This document shows positions 12,191 to 23,700 of a stretch of DNA of 64,000 nt, in pieces. The notes under the pieces were generated by a model. The model was not told where the DNA came from. It ran no database searches and saw nothing but the letters and a program-made list of their open reading frames with translations. Within the stretch, counting starts at the first letter, position 1. Each line of letters begins with the position of its first letter. Source of the DNA: Balanoglossus misakiensis (Eukaryota; Hemichordata); assembly GCA_040954595.2 (NCBI GenBank), contig CM082582.2, positions 4,216,001-4,280,000 on the forward strand, written 5' to 3'. Position numbers and translations under genes: made by a program.

Positions 12191-15100
12191 TTCAGATTTG
12201 AAATGTTTGCTAGCACTTATTTGGTAAGGAAAACCAATTTGAACATATTTCCACCTGGTTACCATGAATTTCTATGAACAGTACAGTCTACCGGTAGTCA
12301 TGACGACCATAGGGAAAGTGTCCACCTGTCTGTCTTATGTGATCGTTACCATGGTTAAACTTGTAAATCATTACAGAAAGAGTCATGCAGACAGTAATAT
12401 TAGTGACCAGACTACTTTTCGATAGAAAATTTTTTCTTTGTAATTGCCTTCAGTAAATTAGTTTGAAACTACCAGCGTTTGTTACTTACCATAGAACAAT
12501 CTTGCCATCCATCTCTTTACCACTGATCAGTTCATACACATGATAAGATGCCTATCAGAATATCAAAAATACCGATCAAGATGATCAAAATCTCTTCAAA
12601 TATTAAATAAAATATTTTGCAGAGGCGCTTAAATTTGGTCTTGATAAATTTAAGTAATGAAACCCAAACGGGTTTAGTAGCCTCATAGGAAAATTGGAGA
12701 CTCAATGGTTTTATAAATAGTATTCCGGAATGCTGGAAAAGTCTAGCACCATTAGTGACTTATGTGCCAGCATAGACCCTATGGTGCCAGAAATGTTCAG
12801 TTTGATAGTAAAGATTTCAATGTATATGCTTTGCCTGGTGTACTGTATGTGGTTTGAAATATCAAAACAATAATATGGTAGCCAAAGAGTTGAAATTATG
12901 CTAATATATGTATGTACCTGAACGGTCCAATCGGGATCTTGATCCACAGGTTTCACTCTGCATGCAAATACTTCAACCACCTGTCAAAATATCAAAACTA
13001 TCATTCTGTATTTACTTGATATATGCATAACTACTGGTATATGCATTCTATGTAAAAGAACACAAAATTCCATTCCACAATGTGATAGTAGATCTTGCAT
13101 CTAAACCAATTCCGTATAAATGGATGGTTTGTTTATGTGGTAAAAAAAAACTACTTACTAACATGTACCAGGTATACAGTAAGGCATCCATAATCTAAGT
13201 TGTCAAAATGAAATAAAATTGTTACATATATGTAAATTTTGAATTAAATTTTCCTCATCTACACAATTTGATCATTTCTATCATATACTAATGAGAATCG
13301 ACTCATGTCAAAAACAAAACTTTCATACACATCTACAGTGAAAACTGTCTAAGAAGGACACCTTTCGGAACAGAAAAACTGCTCTTTTTCAAAGTGTAAA
13401 TTTTGTGTCAAAAAATCTGTCCTTAATAGAGAGGTTTCTTGCTTGATAAGAGAGGTGTTTCACTTGTACCTGACTTGGTACATCATGGAATAGCAGTGGC
13501 AATACAAGCAGCTGTGTCATTTTCAATAGTAGCACTCCTACCGGTACCCTCATCAATGTAATGAACCTGAAACAGTAAAAGGAATATGTTGGAAATCAAT
13601 TATTACAAAACATTACATGCAATATACTCATGTCTACAGAATTAATGTCATTGCACCAGGTCTCAAGAAAGATTACAGGGTTTCAAACGATGCATCACAC
13701 AACCAGCACGCAAAGAAGTAATCACAAAGTCTGGTTCATTCCAGGCATTAGTAGCCTCCAGATTTTTCCAAGCACACTTACAGCAATACTCATAACATCA
13801 CTGTTGTCTATCATCATGTACAATGTGCAAGAGTGGGTGAGACCCAATCAGTGTGCCCTCTAACAAACAAAATTTATTTTTTTGAGTCAATTTGAGGATT
13901 TCTAGAATTTCTAAGTCTCCAGCCCTATACCTTTGCATGCATTGTGGATAATTTTCTTGAGTGAGTCAGTGGTTAGTCACATAGACATAGAGGGCGCACT
14001 TGACCCATTCTCATTGGACTTCCTAAGAAATACAACTGAACTTCACTCAAGTTTTAGCAAATCTGAAGCTGAACTCCTGACATGTTATTGTTGGACATTT
14101 CAACTATTGATATGATTTGATATTTTACCTTAACATCAGATTGAACCAGACTGACTCTGACTCTCTGAAAAGTACGTCTTCTCTTGTCTTCAACTGCACA
14201 AAGCTCACCCACTCTGACATTCCCATGAATCACCCTGTTGCTAGGGTCGTTGTACCACAATGCCATCTGCATGGAAAGTTCTACATACTGTGTTGCTATG
14301 GTCTCACTCGGCTGACTGGTTTCAGAGGCTCTGTGTTCCAGAATACGGGCGTAGAAATGGGTTGCATCCACAACGTGTGTGATCAACACCTGTAATATCA
14401 CAGTATAAATAAAATACATTAATCTGTGTGTGGTTTCTTAACTCTTTCACCCCCAGTTCCCTTTGTAGAGGTCCAACCTTACCATAGAAAACAATGGGTT
14501 TGGACTGAACCATGGTGGTGAGAGGGTCAAAGTTATAATACCTCCATTCCCAAAACTACAACTAGGACTGCATTTGTTTCGTTATCCAAACTGAGTTTGT
14601 ACACGGTCGGTATTTATTGTCTTCGAGCACAACACATTACGGTGGAAAAGCTACTGTCAGTATATGAGCAGTTATGCATTTTGGCAACTGACATTTCACT
14701 CAGTGGAGTACAGCCAGGGAGACCAACATATGTTTTGTTACGTTTCCACCAAGACTTCAAACAGTTTGGTCTCCAGATCACTCAGTGCAAATACATTTAT
14801 CACGACATAAAAAACTGGTAGCTTCAAAGATTTGATGCTGATGTCACTGAGTAATTTTAATTTCAAAATTCCAGGACTTTAAAAAAGTGCTGATTGCCAT
14901 AGTTTCAACACTGTTGTTACAAATCCATGCAAAGTGTCCTTCAATCATCTGACAGGAAATAATTGGTACATACCTTGACAAAGCCGGATATTGGAAGCTT
15001 TGGAGCATCCAGATCTGGGAACACTTGATGGCGATAGTCACAAACAACAGCATCTCTGTAAAATTGTTAGAAAATCATTAACATTCATTCACAAATTTAA

Positions 15101-15347
15101 TACGTATAAATGTACACACTGATTAAAAAGACTATTCCACTGAAATTCTTTCAAACTTGATGTAAATCTTTTAAGTTCATTATTCCAGTTTAATACTTTG
15201 CTATTCAAAGCCTAATCACGCAGCGATAATATTCCGCCAGGTGTTAACTTATTAATATTCATAAGAATAACAAAGGTATAAAGTAGAACGGGAATTAAGA
15301 CACAGTGTCATTTCATCGCACAGAGAAGGGCTGTCACCACGGGTATA

Positions 15348-15413
15348 CTGTAAAACACTTCAGTTTCGCGAGCAATAAACGTACGCGAAATACGCGAGAG
15401 CCAAAATAGCGAG
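15348..15413 (+). mobile_element. truncated CTGTAAAACACTT-type MITE
   Basis: Starts CTGTAAAACACTTCAG after TA and continues TTCGCGAGCAATAAA and GCGAGAGCCAAAATAGCG, matching the left end of the complete 205 bp copy at 42827-43031. The right half is absent. Confidence 0.75.
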
Positions 15414-15590
15414 CTAAGGGTGTAAAGTATGATAATGTCTGACGCAAGTCAAGGCGTTTTGGTGAAATTTCATACACGTAAGTATCAGGTATTTGGCTGT
15501 TTTTGATAATGAAAGATCCAATGTGGGTAAGGTGTTACCATACATAATATAGGAAACCGCAATGCTGCTTATTATGCAACTGGTAACCGT

Positions 15591-16078
15591 GTGCTTTTGT
15601 TGCAGGTGCAGCAACAGCTGGAGGTGATGCAGAAAAAGCTGGATGATTTGCAGAAGGCTGTCGATAATAATTCCCTAGCAGATGCTCGCCAAATGGTCAT
15701 AGAGATTGCCCACTTTGGAGCTTGGAATATACGACCACAATTGTTGAATGCATTACGAGTTCTGGTCAACCAAGCAACAAAAGTTTCTCACCCAAAACTC
15801 GCTAGATTTCGAGCAGTACTGGCACAATTTGAAACCAGTGAATTCGGCCAGGAAGCCGGTCAATTAATCTTGTTATTATTGGGCAGTAAAGGAGGAAGAA
15901 GAAACTGCGTCCAAAGTTTGAAATTTATTCGTAATGTGAAAAAGCCAGATGGTGTGTACATTTACTCTCCTTATGCTAGATTTCCAACGGTAGACAGTCT
16001 GCGAGTGCGAAACCAAAAAGTCTAATGTGTTTTGTTTGTGGTATTGGTCATTTCGCTAGGGATTGTAAAGAAAAAAAA
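15591..16078 (+). pseudogene. gag-like coiled-coil plus CCHC zinc-knuckle exon
   Basis: A splice-acceptor-like TTGTTGCAG ends at 15605 and opens a frame starting VQQQLEVMQKKLDDLQKAVD, a clear heptad coiled coil, through about 140 codons to RNQKV and a stop. In a shifted frame at 16025 it continues CFVCGIGHFARDC, a zinc knuckle of C-x2-C-x3-H-x4-C form, one residue shorter than the usual CCHC. The combination suggests a gag-like or transposon-encoded protein. Just downstream in the same orientation come hAT transposase motifs, so this may be the N-terminal exon of that element or a separate retroelement piece. I do not recognise the middle part. Confidence 0.5.
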
Positions 16079-16969
16079 GAAGATTTTATTTGTACGTGTC
16101 GGTAATATCGCATACAGGTCCCATACTACTGCCGAAGAAATGCAACAGGCGATTGCCGACACGATTAAAAAAGATGTGGTCAGTAAAATACAGAATAGTG
16201 ACTTCTTCAGTCTACTAACTGATGAAAGCACCGACATCAGCGTCACTGGTCGTCTCGTTCTTTACTCAGAAGCGTGACGGGTAACTTCGATGTGCAATCA
16301 CATTTTTTAGGAAATGTAGGTCTTGTCGAAAAAAGACGTATCATCCATAACTGAAAAACTACTGATAGTCAGGTGGAGATTTGAGAAATTGTGACCCCCT
16401 CTGGCATTTTTTGGTACAAGCAAACCAAATATGTTTTTTGGTCAATTCGACTACGCTGATTTCGAAAATGCCTGTTCCCAAAAGATCTTTTTGAGATAAG
16501 AGCCTCGTTTTGGCAAATCAAATATGGCCGCCAAGGATCGCAATTCTCACATGAATAGCATCAAAGAAATGTTCACGTACCTCCTTAAACAATGAAAATA
16601 AACTACATGTTTACATCAACAACTTTTTTGGTTGTATAAACACAAAATAGCAATAATAAAACAATAATTATGCACAAATTTGCATATTGTATGAATAATT
16701 CGTTGATTTTTGGCTACCAAATAATAATAAAGCTAGGTGTAACAGTACATGTACTGAAAACTCACAACCATTGGAAAAAATTACCTTTTCTTTATTTTAA
16801 TAAAGGACTTAAACCTTGTTCAAAACAATACTTCAAGTGTGAAGTTCATTTTGAGATAAGAGCCTCGATGTGGCAATTCAATATGGCCGTCTAAAGCCCT
16901 GTAGTGGAGCGGCCAAACCCTAATTTTCATAGCGATTGTGCATTTTGTGATAAAAGCACCAAACTTGGC

Positions 16970-19590
16970 TCAGATGTGTGTTAATGTGTACTAAACAAAT
17001 TCAGATAGCGAGCCACTAAATATCTGTTGATGAGTTTCCATGGCAACTAATTTTTCAAAATGGCCACCAATACAGATAATTTCACCCACCAAATAACATC
17101 TGTGAACACCAAAATAAATTTAGATTTCTATATTTGATACAAGGAACTGTGGAAACAATGATTTTCAAAGATATTATGGTTACTAAACTACTTATAGGGG
17201 TAAGTAAGTTATTAAAACACAATTTAACGGCGCAACTTTTAATCCCTTTGTTCTCGGATTAATAGGTGCTCCTCTAGAAATCAAACCATACTGTCTATGG
17301 TCAAACATTAGGCTAATTGCGATATTTAACTTGCAGTACGTAAATTACACATATGAATCACAACAGTTTACCACCTTAGCTAATGATAATCATATAAACA
17401 GATCACCGATATATCAGATTTGCACACGGATGTGGGCTTGGCTTACTCGTGACTGGTAAAATTTCCTTATCAACTTGATAGGAGAGTCTACTGCCCAAAA
17501 TAGACGTTGATCCAAACTGAGTCCGCGGTCGTCACGTTTATTGGTCGTCAGACATACACATAGGGCCTCAAACGCAATGCAATCTAAATGGACCCCGGGT
17601 AACGAACCATGCGAAAATGTCGGCTTTGTTTCGACCACAATCGCGACCGCAGCGTTGACAACGTTTTTTCGGGGCGTTGATGTTTGTCAAAATGCCATAG
17701 GAAATTTAAGAAACTTAAGTCGAATTGCTGAAACGTTAATAATCGACCATATGTCTTGATACTTTAGGGAGCATTCGTTTTTTACAGGGAGGGGGGGGCC
17801 GGTGGAATTTGAGTCGCCGACTAAATGTAAAAGGCAACCCCCCCTGGAAATTACTTTTCTAAAATGTGACCCCCCCCCCCAAAAAAAAAAAAGTTATGAG
17901 GTGGGGGCAAGTCCCCTGACCTGTGACACTAGATAAACCAGTCAATGATTGAAAGGTGTTGATGAATGGAGGGGGTGGGTGTGGGAGGGGGTGTCCCCCT
18001 CCCACATTAGAAAATTTTGTAAAATAAAGGACGCGAAACTGCATTTTTGTGGACTCAAAATAAATATTTAGCCGTCAAAGTTTTCAAGTCCCCCCCTTTC
18101 AGTCCCTATATAATAATCCCTTGATTATAAAATTTGTCCCCCCCTAAAAACTGCTTTGTAAAAGTAAACCCCCCCCTGATTTCCACCGCCCCCCCCCTCC
18201 CTGTAAAAAACGAATGCTCCCTTAATTCATGTATCAGTTCCACTCCAGCAATTTTGTCGACTGTTAACAGAGTTGACCAAAAAATAAATGGTGTCTATGA
18301 TTCCAAACTCATAAAAATTACAGCGGAGGACACAACATTATTTTATTTGTCGAGAATAGTGTCCATCATGCCATAAATATTGTCAAAAATGTGTGTTAAT
18401 TATAGAAACCCAACTAAATATACAAGCAGTTGGCCTTTAGATTGGTAAATGGAAAAAACAGGTCTTATTGCAATTTTCTGGGATTAGGTGGCCCAATGCT
18501 CCCAACAAGTCACTTGGAATGTACTTCCATTCTAATATCTCAATGTGTAATCTGACTTTGCAAGAGATATTACGGAAAACTTCATTTCATTTAATAGCAT
18601 GAAGTAAGCGAAATCTTACTCTTTACAGAAAAGCTGTGATCCTGAAGACTTTTGGTGTTTTGAAGCTTATTTTCACTTTATCATTTTATTCTTTGATTTT
18701 GGGGGTTCAAAAATACACAAAATAACATGTCAAAATAGAACTGCTGACTATCATCAAGGTGCGATTAAAATTATCGATAACTTGAGCAATACAAAGCACT
18801 TCAAGCGACTTCATCAAAACGCTTTCCGAAGGACAAGTATTGGATGAAAAGTTTGAAACATTTTGATTTGGATTCCTAACATCTATCTATGTACATGCAA
18901 CCTAGACATAGTTAGTTTCTATAGTAACTTTAACAAACCAATCGACTGTCATGATACTGGATTTCTGCCACCATTTTATGGGGAAGTGATTCTTTATTTG
19001 CATAAATCATTTGATGAAGATAAAATAGAAAAGCTAGATTCTGCACTGATTCAAACTGGTCAGATCAATTTATAAGGTTGAGAAACAAGATGCCGTTTTT
19101 CCTGGGTTGACTAAATTTGGAATTTTGTTCATCAAAGATATTTTTATGGGGAAAAGAACGAATCAACTGAGCTTTACTTGTTAAACTTTTATCACAAAAT
19201 GCCCAAATGTTATGAAAATTTTGTTTATGCCAGGCCACTATTATAATATATCTATGGTTATACAGTGTTTTAACTAAGTTTGTTGTAACCGGTGTTATTA
19301 CCAAACTTGAATTTCTTTAGCGACTGAATCTCGATCCTGTATTTACCCCTATAACTAGTTTAGTGATGATAAATATTTTGAAAATTACTCTTTGAGCAGT
19401 TTCTTGTTTCAAATATTGTAATATGAATTTATTTTGGTGTTTTATAATTGGTATTTTGTGGGTGAGATTATCTGTATTGGCGGCCATTTTGAAAAAATTG
19501 CCATGGAAACTCATCAACAGATATTGTGGCTCGCTATCTGAATTTGTTTAGTACACATTAACGCACATCTGAGCCAAGTACGACACCCAA
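16970..19590. repeat. inner inverted repeat of the 5.1 kb element (arms 16970-17205 and 19345-19590)
   Basis: TTAATGTGTACTAAACAAAT and TAGCGAGCCAC on the left are mirrored on the right by ATTTGTTTAGTACACATTAA and GTGGCTCGCTA; CCATGGCAAC, AAAATGGCC and the TTATAGGGG end are likewise mirrored. Divergence is visible. Between the arms lie the nested TTA element and the 18863-19075 ORF. An inner pair within the outer termini suggests either a composite element or a core element captured by a second one. Confidence 0.65.
17767..18221. mobile_element. 455 bp MITE with TTA target duplication (PIF/Harbinger-like), nested
   Basis: Ends GGGAGCATTCGTTTTTTACAG and its reverse complement, flanked by TTA at 17764-17766 and 18222-18224. 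It shares interior blocks with the 6374-7331 element: poly-C runs, the G-rich GGGTGGGTGTGGGAGGGGG stretch and ACATTAGAAAATTTTGTAAA. The two are related but have different terminal sequences. Confidence 0.82.
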
Positions 19591-20410
19591 GTGGATTAAA
19601 CATACATGTATATATGTTGCCTCACTGACACAATCTTCACTTTGCACACAGTATCTTATATAAAACCATAATAAAAATACACATTACTTTTTACTTATGA
19701 AGAGAAATTGTTGTTAGAGACCGGGTTTCAAAAAAACACCGAGGACGTCGGGCCATCAGTGTGCATTCAACGTCTTATAACTAAGCATGAATATACGGTG
19801 CTGGCATAATGTGAGTGTGGCCATACGGTGCTTTCGCTATTAATGAACAACTTGTACGTTAACAAATGTCAGTTTTGTTGGCAAAAAGTATGTTTTTGGC
19901 TTTTCACAACATTGAACATACATTCATAGTTCAATAACTTGTGAATTGTGGACCTAAACGTTCATACGTTCAATGTTCTGGTGTTTTTTAACGGAGCGGT
20001 CGGTCACGATGTTACCAGCGAGCATGTACAGTCTAAACTAAATCTTCGTTGTGTATGTTTATTTGTTTGTTTGTTTGTTAGTTTGTTTGATTTTGTTGTT
20101 TTTTACATGCTATTACATACAAATATGAAAAGTTTCATTTCAGTTATTCATTAAAATGCAAACATTTGTCAAAAAACATATGAATAGACACCTGACAGGC
20201 CAAAGTCGTATCTTTAGCTTTCAGTTGTCAATTTGAGCATGACATCATGACTAATTAAGCTAATTTTGCATATTTTCCATGCTGCACCTTGTCTGACAAG
20301 GTAAACGATTGCATATTTGAATTCCTTGACCCTGAAAACATTGGAATAGACACCTCACTTAACACCGTTGGCTCTCTTTTGTAGACCCATTGATTTTAGA
20401 TGGGCGTGTC

Positions 20411-21476
20411 ACCTAATTAACATAAATTAGCATTTTTACCAATTCACCAAATGTTTCTAAATTAAACAAATTGTTTAAAAATATTTAAATGAATATAAGA
20501 ATATGATTTCAATACACTATTATGGTGTTGACCTGTGATATTGCACCATAATGGCTACAAACAGCGTTTTCTTTTAGGTATTTTGAAATTATGACGTCAC
20601 AAATTAATTTGCCATTTTCGACATGAAAACGTGAAAAGAATTTTTGGGAACAGGCAAATTCGAAGTCAGCGTATTCGAAATATCCAAAAACAACTTGTTC
20701 CCAGCTTGTACCAAAAAAATGAATGACATGCTTTTAAAATGCTCATTTTCTGAAATTTCCACCTGGACCTAATTAACATAAATTAGCATTTTACCAATTC
20801 ACAAAATGTTTCTAAATTAAAAAAATTGTTTAAAAATATTTAAATGAATATAAGAATATGATTTCAATAGACTATTATGGTGTTGACCTGTGATATTGCA
20901 CCATAATGGCTACAAACAGCGTTTTCTTTTAGGTATTTTGAAATTATGACGTCACAAATTAATTTGCCATTTTCGACATGAAAACGTGAAAAGAATTTTT
21001 GGGAACAGGCAAATTCGAAGTCAGCGTATTCGAAATATCCAAAAACAACTTGTTCCCAGCTTGTACCAAAAAAATGAATGACATGCTTTTAAAATGCTCA
21101 TTTTCTGAAATTTCCACCTGGACCTAATTAACATAAAATTAGCATTTTACCAATTCACAAAATGTTTCTAAATTAAAAAAATTGTTTAAAAATATTTAAA
21201 TGAATATAAGAATATGATTTCAATAGACTATTATGGTGTTGACCTGTGATATTGCACCATAATGGCTACAAACAGCGTTTTCTTTTAGGTATTTTGAAAT
21301 TATGACGTCACAAATTAATTTGCCATTTTCGACATGAAAACGTGAAAAGAATTTTTGGGAACAGGCAAATTCGAAATCAGCGTATTCGAAATATCCAAAA
21401 ACAACTTGTTCCCAGCTTGTACCAAAAAATGCCTGACATGCTTTTAAAATGCTCATTTTCTGAAATTTCCACCTGA
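20411..21476 (+). repeat. three tandem units of about 355 bp
   Basis: Units begin ACCTAATTAACATAAA at 20411, 20767 and 21122 and end TGAAATTTCCACCTG. They differ by only a few bases, while each contains TGACGTCA, GGGAACAGGCAAATTCG and CTTGTTCCCAGCTTGTACC. The last unit forms the right terminus of the 5.1 kb element, so the array looks like amplification of the terminal region. Confidence 0.9.
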
Positions 21477-22879
21477 CTATGACGGCTGTTGCAGAAAATG
21501 GTCTGGATAAAACGAAAATGGTTGGATTAGGCAGCGACGGGGTGTCTGTCATGGTGGGTACAAAAAATGGTGTTAGTGCAAAATTGAAAGATGTCAACCC
21601 ATTCTTGATTAACATCCACTGTGTCGCCCATAGGCTTGCTTTGTGTACCAGTCAGGCCGCATCAAGTGTACCGGTAGTCTACCCAAAAGAACACAAAGAG
21701 ATTCTCACAAGTTTGTTCTACTACTTCAAGAAATCATCATTGAGCTTTTCAAAATTGAAAGAGATTGAAGATATGCTGCAGTGTCCATGCCTGAAAGTGA
21801 AAGAAATTCACGAAGTACGCTGGTTTGCTTTCTATGATGCATTGCAGACAGTAGATCTTGGAATGTTAACTAATGATGGGCAGTCTTCTATTTGTCGACA
21901 CATTTGTCCCGTCAGACACGGTCTGGTCCGAACTTTGGGTTTTGAATCCATGAAAATATGCGGTAATCAAACGATTGCGTTTCATTGCGATCGAGATTGT
22001 CAATGACACGTCAGCATGCTCAAAAAGTGGAATTTTCCATGATGCCATCTTTGCTAAAAGGTTCCAAGTTTTACTTGCCGCTATATCAAAACACAGACAT
22101 AAAATTGTCATAGTGTCCATGGAGACCAAACCACAAGTACATAGTAGGCTTTTCTTTTTAATGTGTACACTCCACGTCACTTAATTCATTAACATTGAAT
22201 GACTGGCAATGGTTTATTATTCACGGGGGAGTAGTATTTCTGAAAATAACAGCGAATTCACAGGTCATGCTTACTCACACTCAGGTCGCTATCACAGGCG
22301 CCGTTCACAGTATATTGCTGGCCAATGGCAACTGCGCAGTTTCCACGCCATGCATAATTTTTAGGCAGCAGACAATTGCTCAAAACGCGCATTTTGCGCA
22401 ATCTCACAGTCAAGAGAAAACACTGAGCATTCAGTCACTCCAATATTAACAAGATCATAATTCTCACAATGGATTTCCAAGAGATTAAAAAAAATTGGCT
22501 CTGAGAAAATAAACCAAAAAAGGTTAAGACTTTAAATACATTGTACGATGAAGAAATTCTAATTAACTCATCTGACGATAATTGGATAAATGTTCAACTG
22601 ACTGACCTGTTTGACTTGTACAAAGATTGCAGCTTCTACTTTGGATGTGATGGCCACCAACTGATCAGTCAGATAGGCATCAACAAGAGATTTAATTCCA
22701 ACACTCCAAACAGAGTTCATAATAATCACTTGTCTTGGTGAGGACCTTTTGGAGTCAATACTCAATGCTTTTCCATAGTGCTTCATTATTTCTTTCAACT
22801 AAAATAAAAGATATAAAAGCTTATTGTATCTTATGAGACAATTTGCAGAGATTGGAAGGCTTTGCATTTGCACTGCAAT

Positions 22880-23700
22880 GCATGACATACAATGTATCAT
22901 GTAAGGGGTTATTGGCTAAAGATTTTGCGCGAGATTCGAAAGTTGTCGTTGCTACGTTCTGAATTAATTTTTTCTGGTGCGGTGTCAGTGACTAGTGCAC
23001 TTGCAGTGTGTGTACGTCCTATGCCGCTACCGAATCACATCATCTCCCGTAATCGCTGCATGTTGTAGAGCTTTATTTGGAAATATGAATAGTAAAATTG
23101 ATGATTTGATCTGATTAATGTGTGACTGTCGGCGTCGATCGTCGCGAAGAAAAAATAATGTTTTGCTCGCGCTCGACTCTGTGAGTTCGAGCGCGTCTAT
23201 ATCTCACGTGCAATAGAATGTAAACAAATGACATCGTGCATATCAATCTGCAAGAACTGGAGGAATGCGCCTCTATGCTACGGGATAGATCATTTCAAAA
23301 CGATAGATAAACACGTAATATTTACATTCCAAAATATTACAGAATGTGTATTTTATTAGTTTCTTGTAGATTATCGTTCAATAAGGCATATGATAAAACC
23401 TTTACGGCACTGATACGGGTTTTGCGGCCCTCGGGCCGCAAAACCCGTATCAGGGCCTTAAAGATTATTAAGACTCAGATTTCTACAACAGACACAATCA
23501 AGTCTCATGCCTATAGCATAACAATACACAAGTCAATTTGCAAACCGATAATTATGACCATCAGTGGAGATAACAAGAAGCCAACAATTACCGGTACCTA
23601 CCAGATGACAAAGTCTTGTCTAACATTGTCTAACATCCGCAACAAACAGTTAGGGGTTGCTACGAGTAATTCACAGCCGTTGAGCAGAGGATACTGAAAT
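22880..23700. other. non-coding, CpG-rich patch with perfect hairpin
   Basis: Between the two helicase exons. Contains CpG-rich sequence (GCTCGCGCTCGACTC and GAGTTCGAGCGCG near 23165-23195, partly self-complementary) and the palindrome at 23410-23453. No exon seen. Confidence 0.45.
23410..23453. repeat. perfect 21 bp palindrome, 2 nt loop
   Basis: CTGATACGGGTTTTGCGGCC plus C, loop TC, then its exact reverse complement. It resembles the cores of the other foldback repeats of the window (GC-rich centre with CCCTCGGG). Confidence 0.95.

Larger units (their letters stand above)
8294..15055 (-). pseudogene. TDRD12: TDRD12 C-terminal half: zinc finger, two Tudor domains, helical tail; several lesions
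   Basis: Exons in transcript order: 15055-14974, 14389-14129, 13566-13470, 12980-12918, 12551-12490, 12043-11914, 11544-11348, 11040-10915, 10250-10119, 9844-9710, 9465-9316, 8933-8829, 8687-8632, 8422-8294. The Tudor region resembles TDRD12 (piRNA biogenesis, germline granules): CDYRH of a CCCH finger, GELCAVED, VHYIDEG, VFACRVKPVDQDPDW, LGKTLWLDPL, NGFGLENHQHIESL. A further Tudor follows (FYVHLKDTEHR, WNRGVV, FFVDYGDNEVV, LPFQAIQCKL), then a leucine-rich, armadillo-like helical part. Lesions: exon 13566-13470 is 97 nt between two phase-0 borders and needs removal of one base after DEGTG to reach LLVLPLLFHDVPSQ; exon 10250-10119 has TAA after WNRGVV and an AG duplication at its donor; the exon between HR and WNRG that normally carries about 40 residues is not found. 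Alternatively some lesions could be assembly errors. Confidence 0.82.
16367..21478. mobile_element. 5.1 kb inverted-repeat DNA element inserted in the hAT fossil
   Basis: Ends read AGTCAGGTGGAGATTTGAG and, from the right, AGTCAGGTGGAAATTTCAG; similarity of the two ends continues for about 130 bp (both contain GGCATTTTTTGGTACAAGC and TACGCTGATTTCGAA). AT flanks both sides (16365-16366, 21479-21480); deleting the element and one AT joins CTA CTG ATG ACG in frame with the hAT sequence. With TA as the duplication the borders shift by one base (16368-21477). It contains an inner inverted repeat, a nested TTA element (17767-18221) and three subterminal tandem units. A 70-codon ORF at 18863-19075 is not recognised; no transposase is seen. 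Confidence 0.8.
16110..21855 (+). pseudogene. hAT-type (DUF4371/ZNF862-like) transposase fossil, split by a 5.1 kb insertion
   Basis: The left part (16110-16366) encodes HTTAEEMQQAIADTIKKD, then SDFFSLLTDESTDISVTGRL with the DEST aspartate, then, after a frameshift near 16276, GNFDVQSHFLGNVGL, and after a second shift DVSSITEKLL. The right part (21479-21855) encodes MTAVAENGLDK, GLGSDGVSVMVG with another conserved Asp, VNPFLINIHCVAHRLAL and EVRWFAFYDAL. These are the ordered motifs of hAT-superfamily transposases of the ZNF862-like group. The C-terminal dimerisation region is not found. It lies on the opposite strand inside the central part of TDRD12. Frameshifts and the insertion make it inactive. 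Confidence 0.85.

Noticed and set aside
11818-12216. 132-codon His-rich minus-strand ORF
   Set aside because: The His run is the GGT/GAT repeat in the intron; only 12043-11914 within it is a TDRD12 exon.
20411-21476. Three direct repeats, considered as a CRISPR-like array
   Set aside because: Units are 355 bp and contiguous without spacers, at the end of a eukaryotic transposon.
21866-22180. 104-codon minus-strand ORF between the hAT fossil and the TDRD12 helicase exons
   Set aside because: Considered as the missing TDRD12 helicase C-domain; no helicase motif V or VI is visible and no acceptor/donor pair fits.
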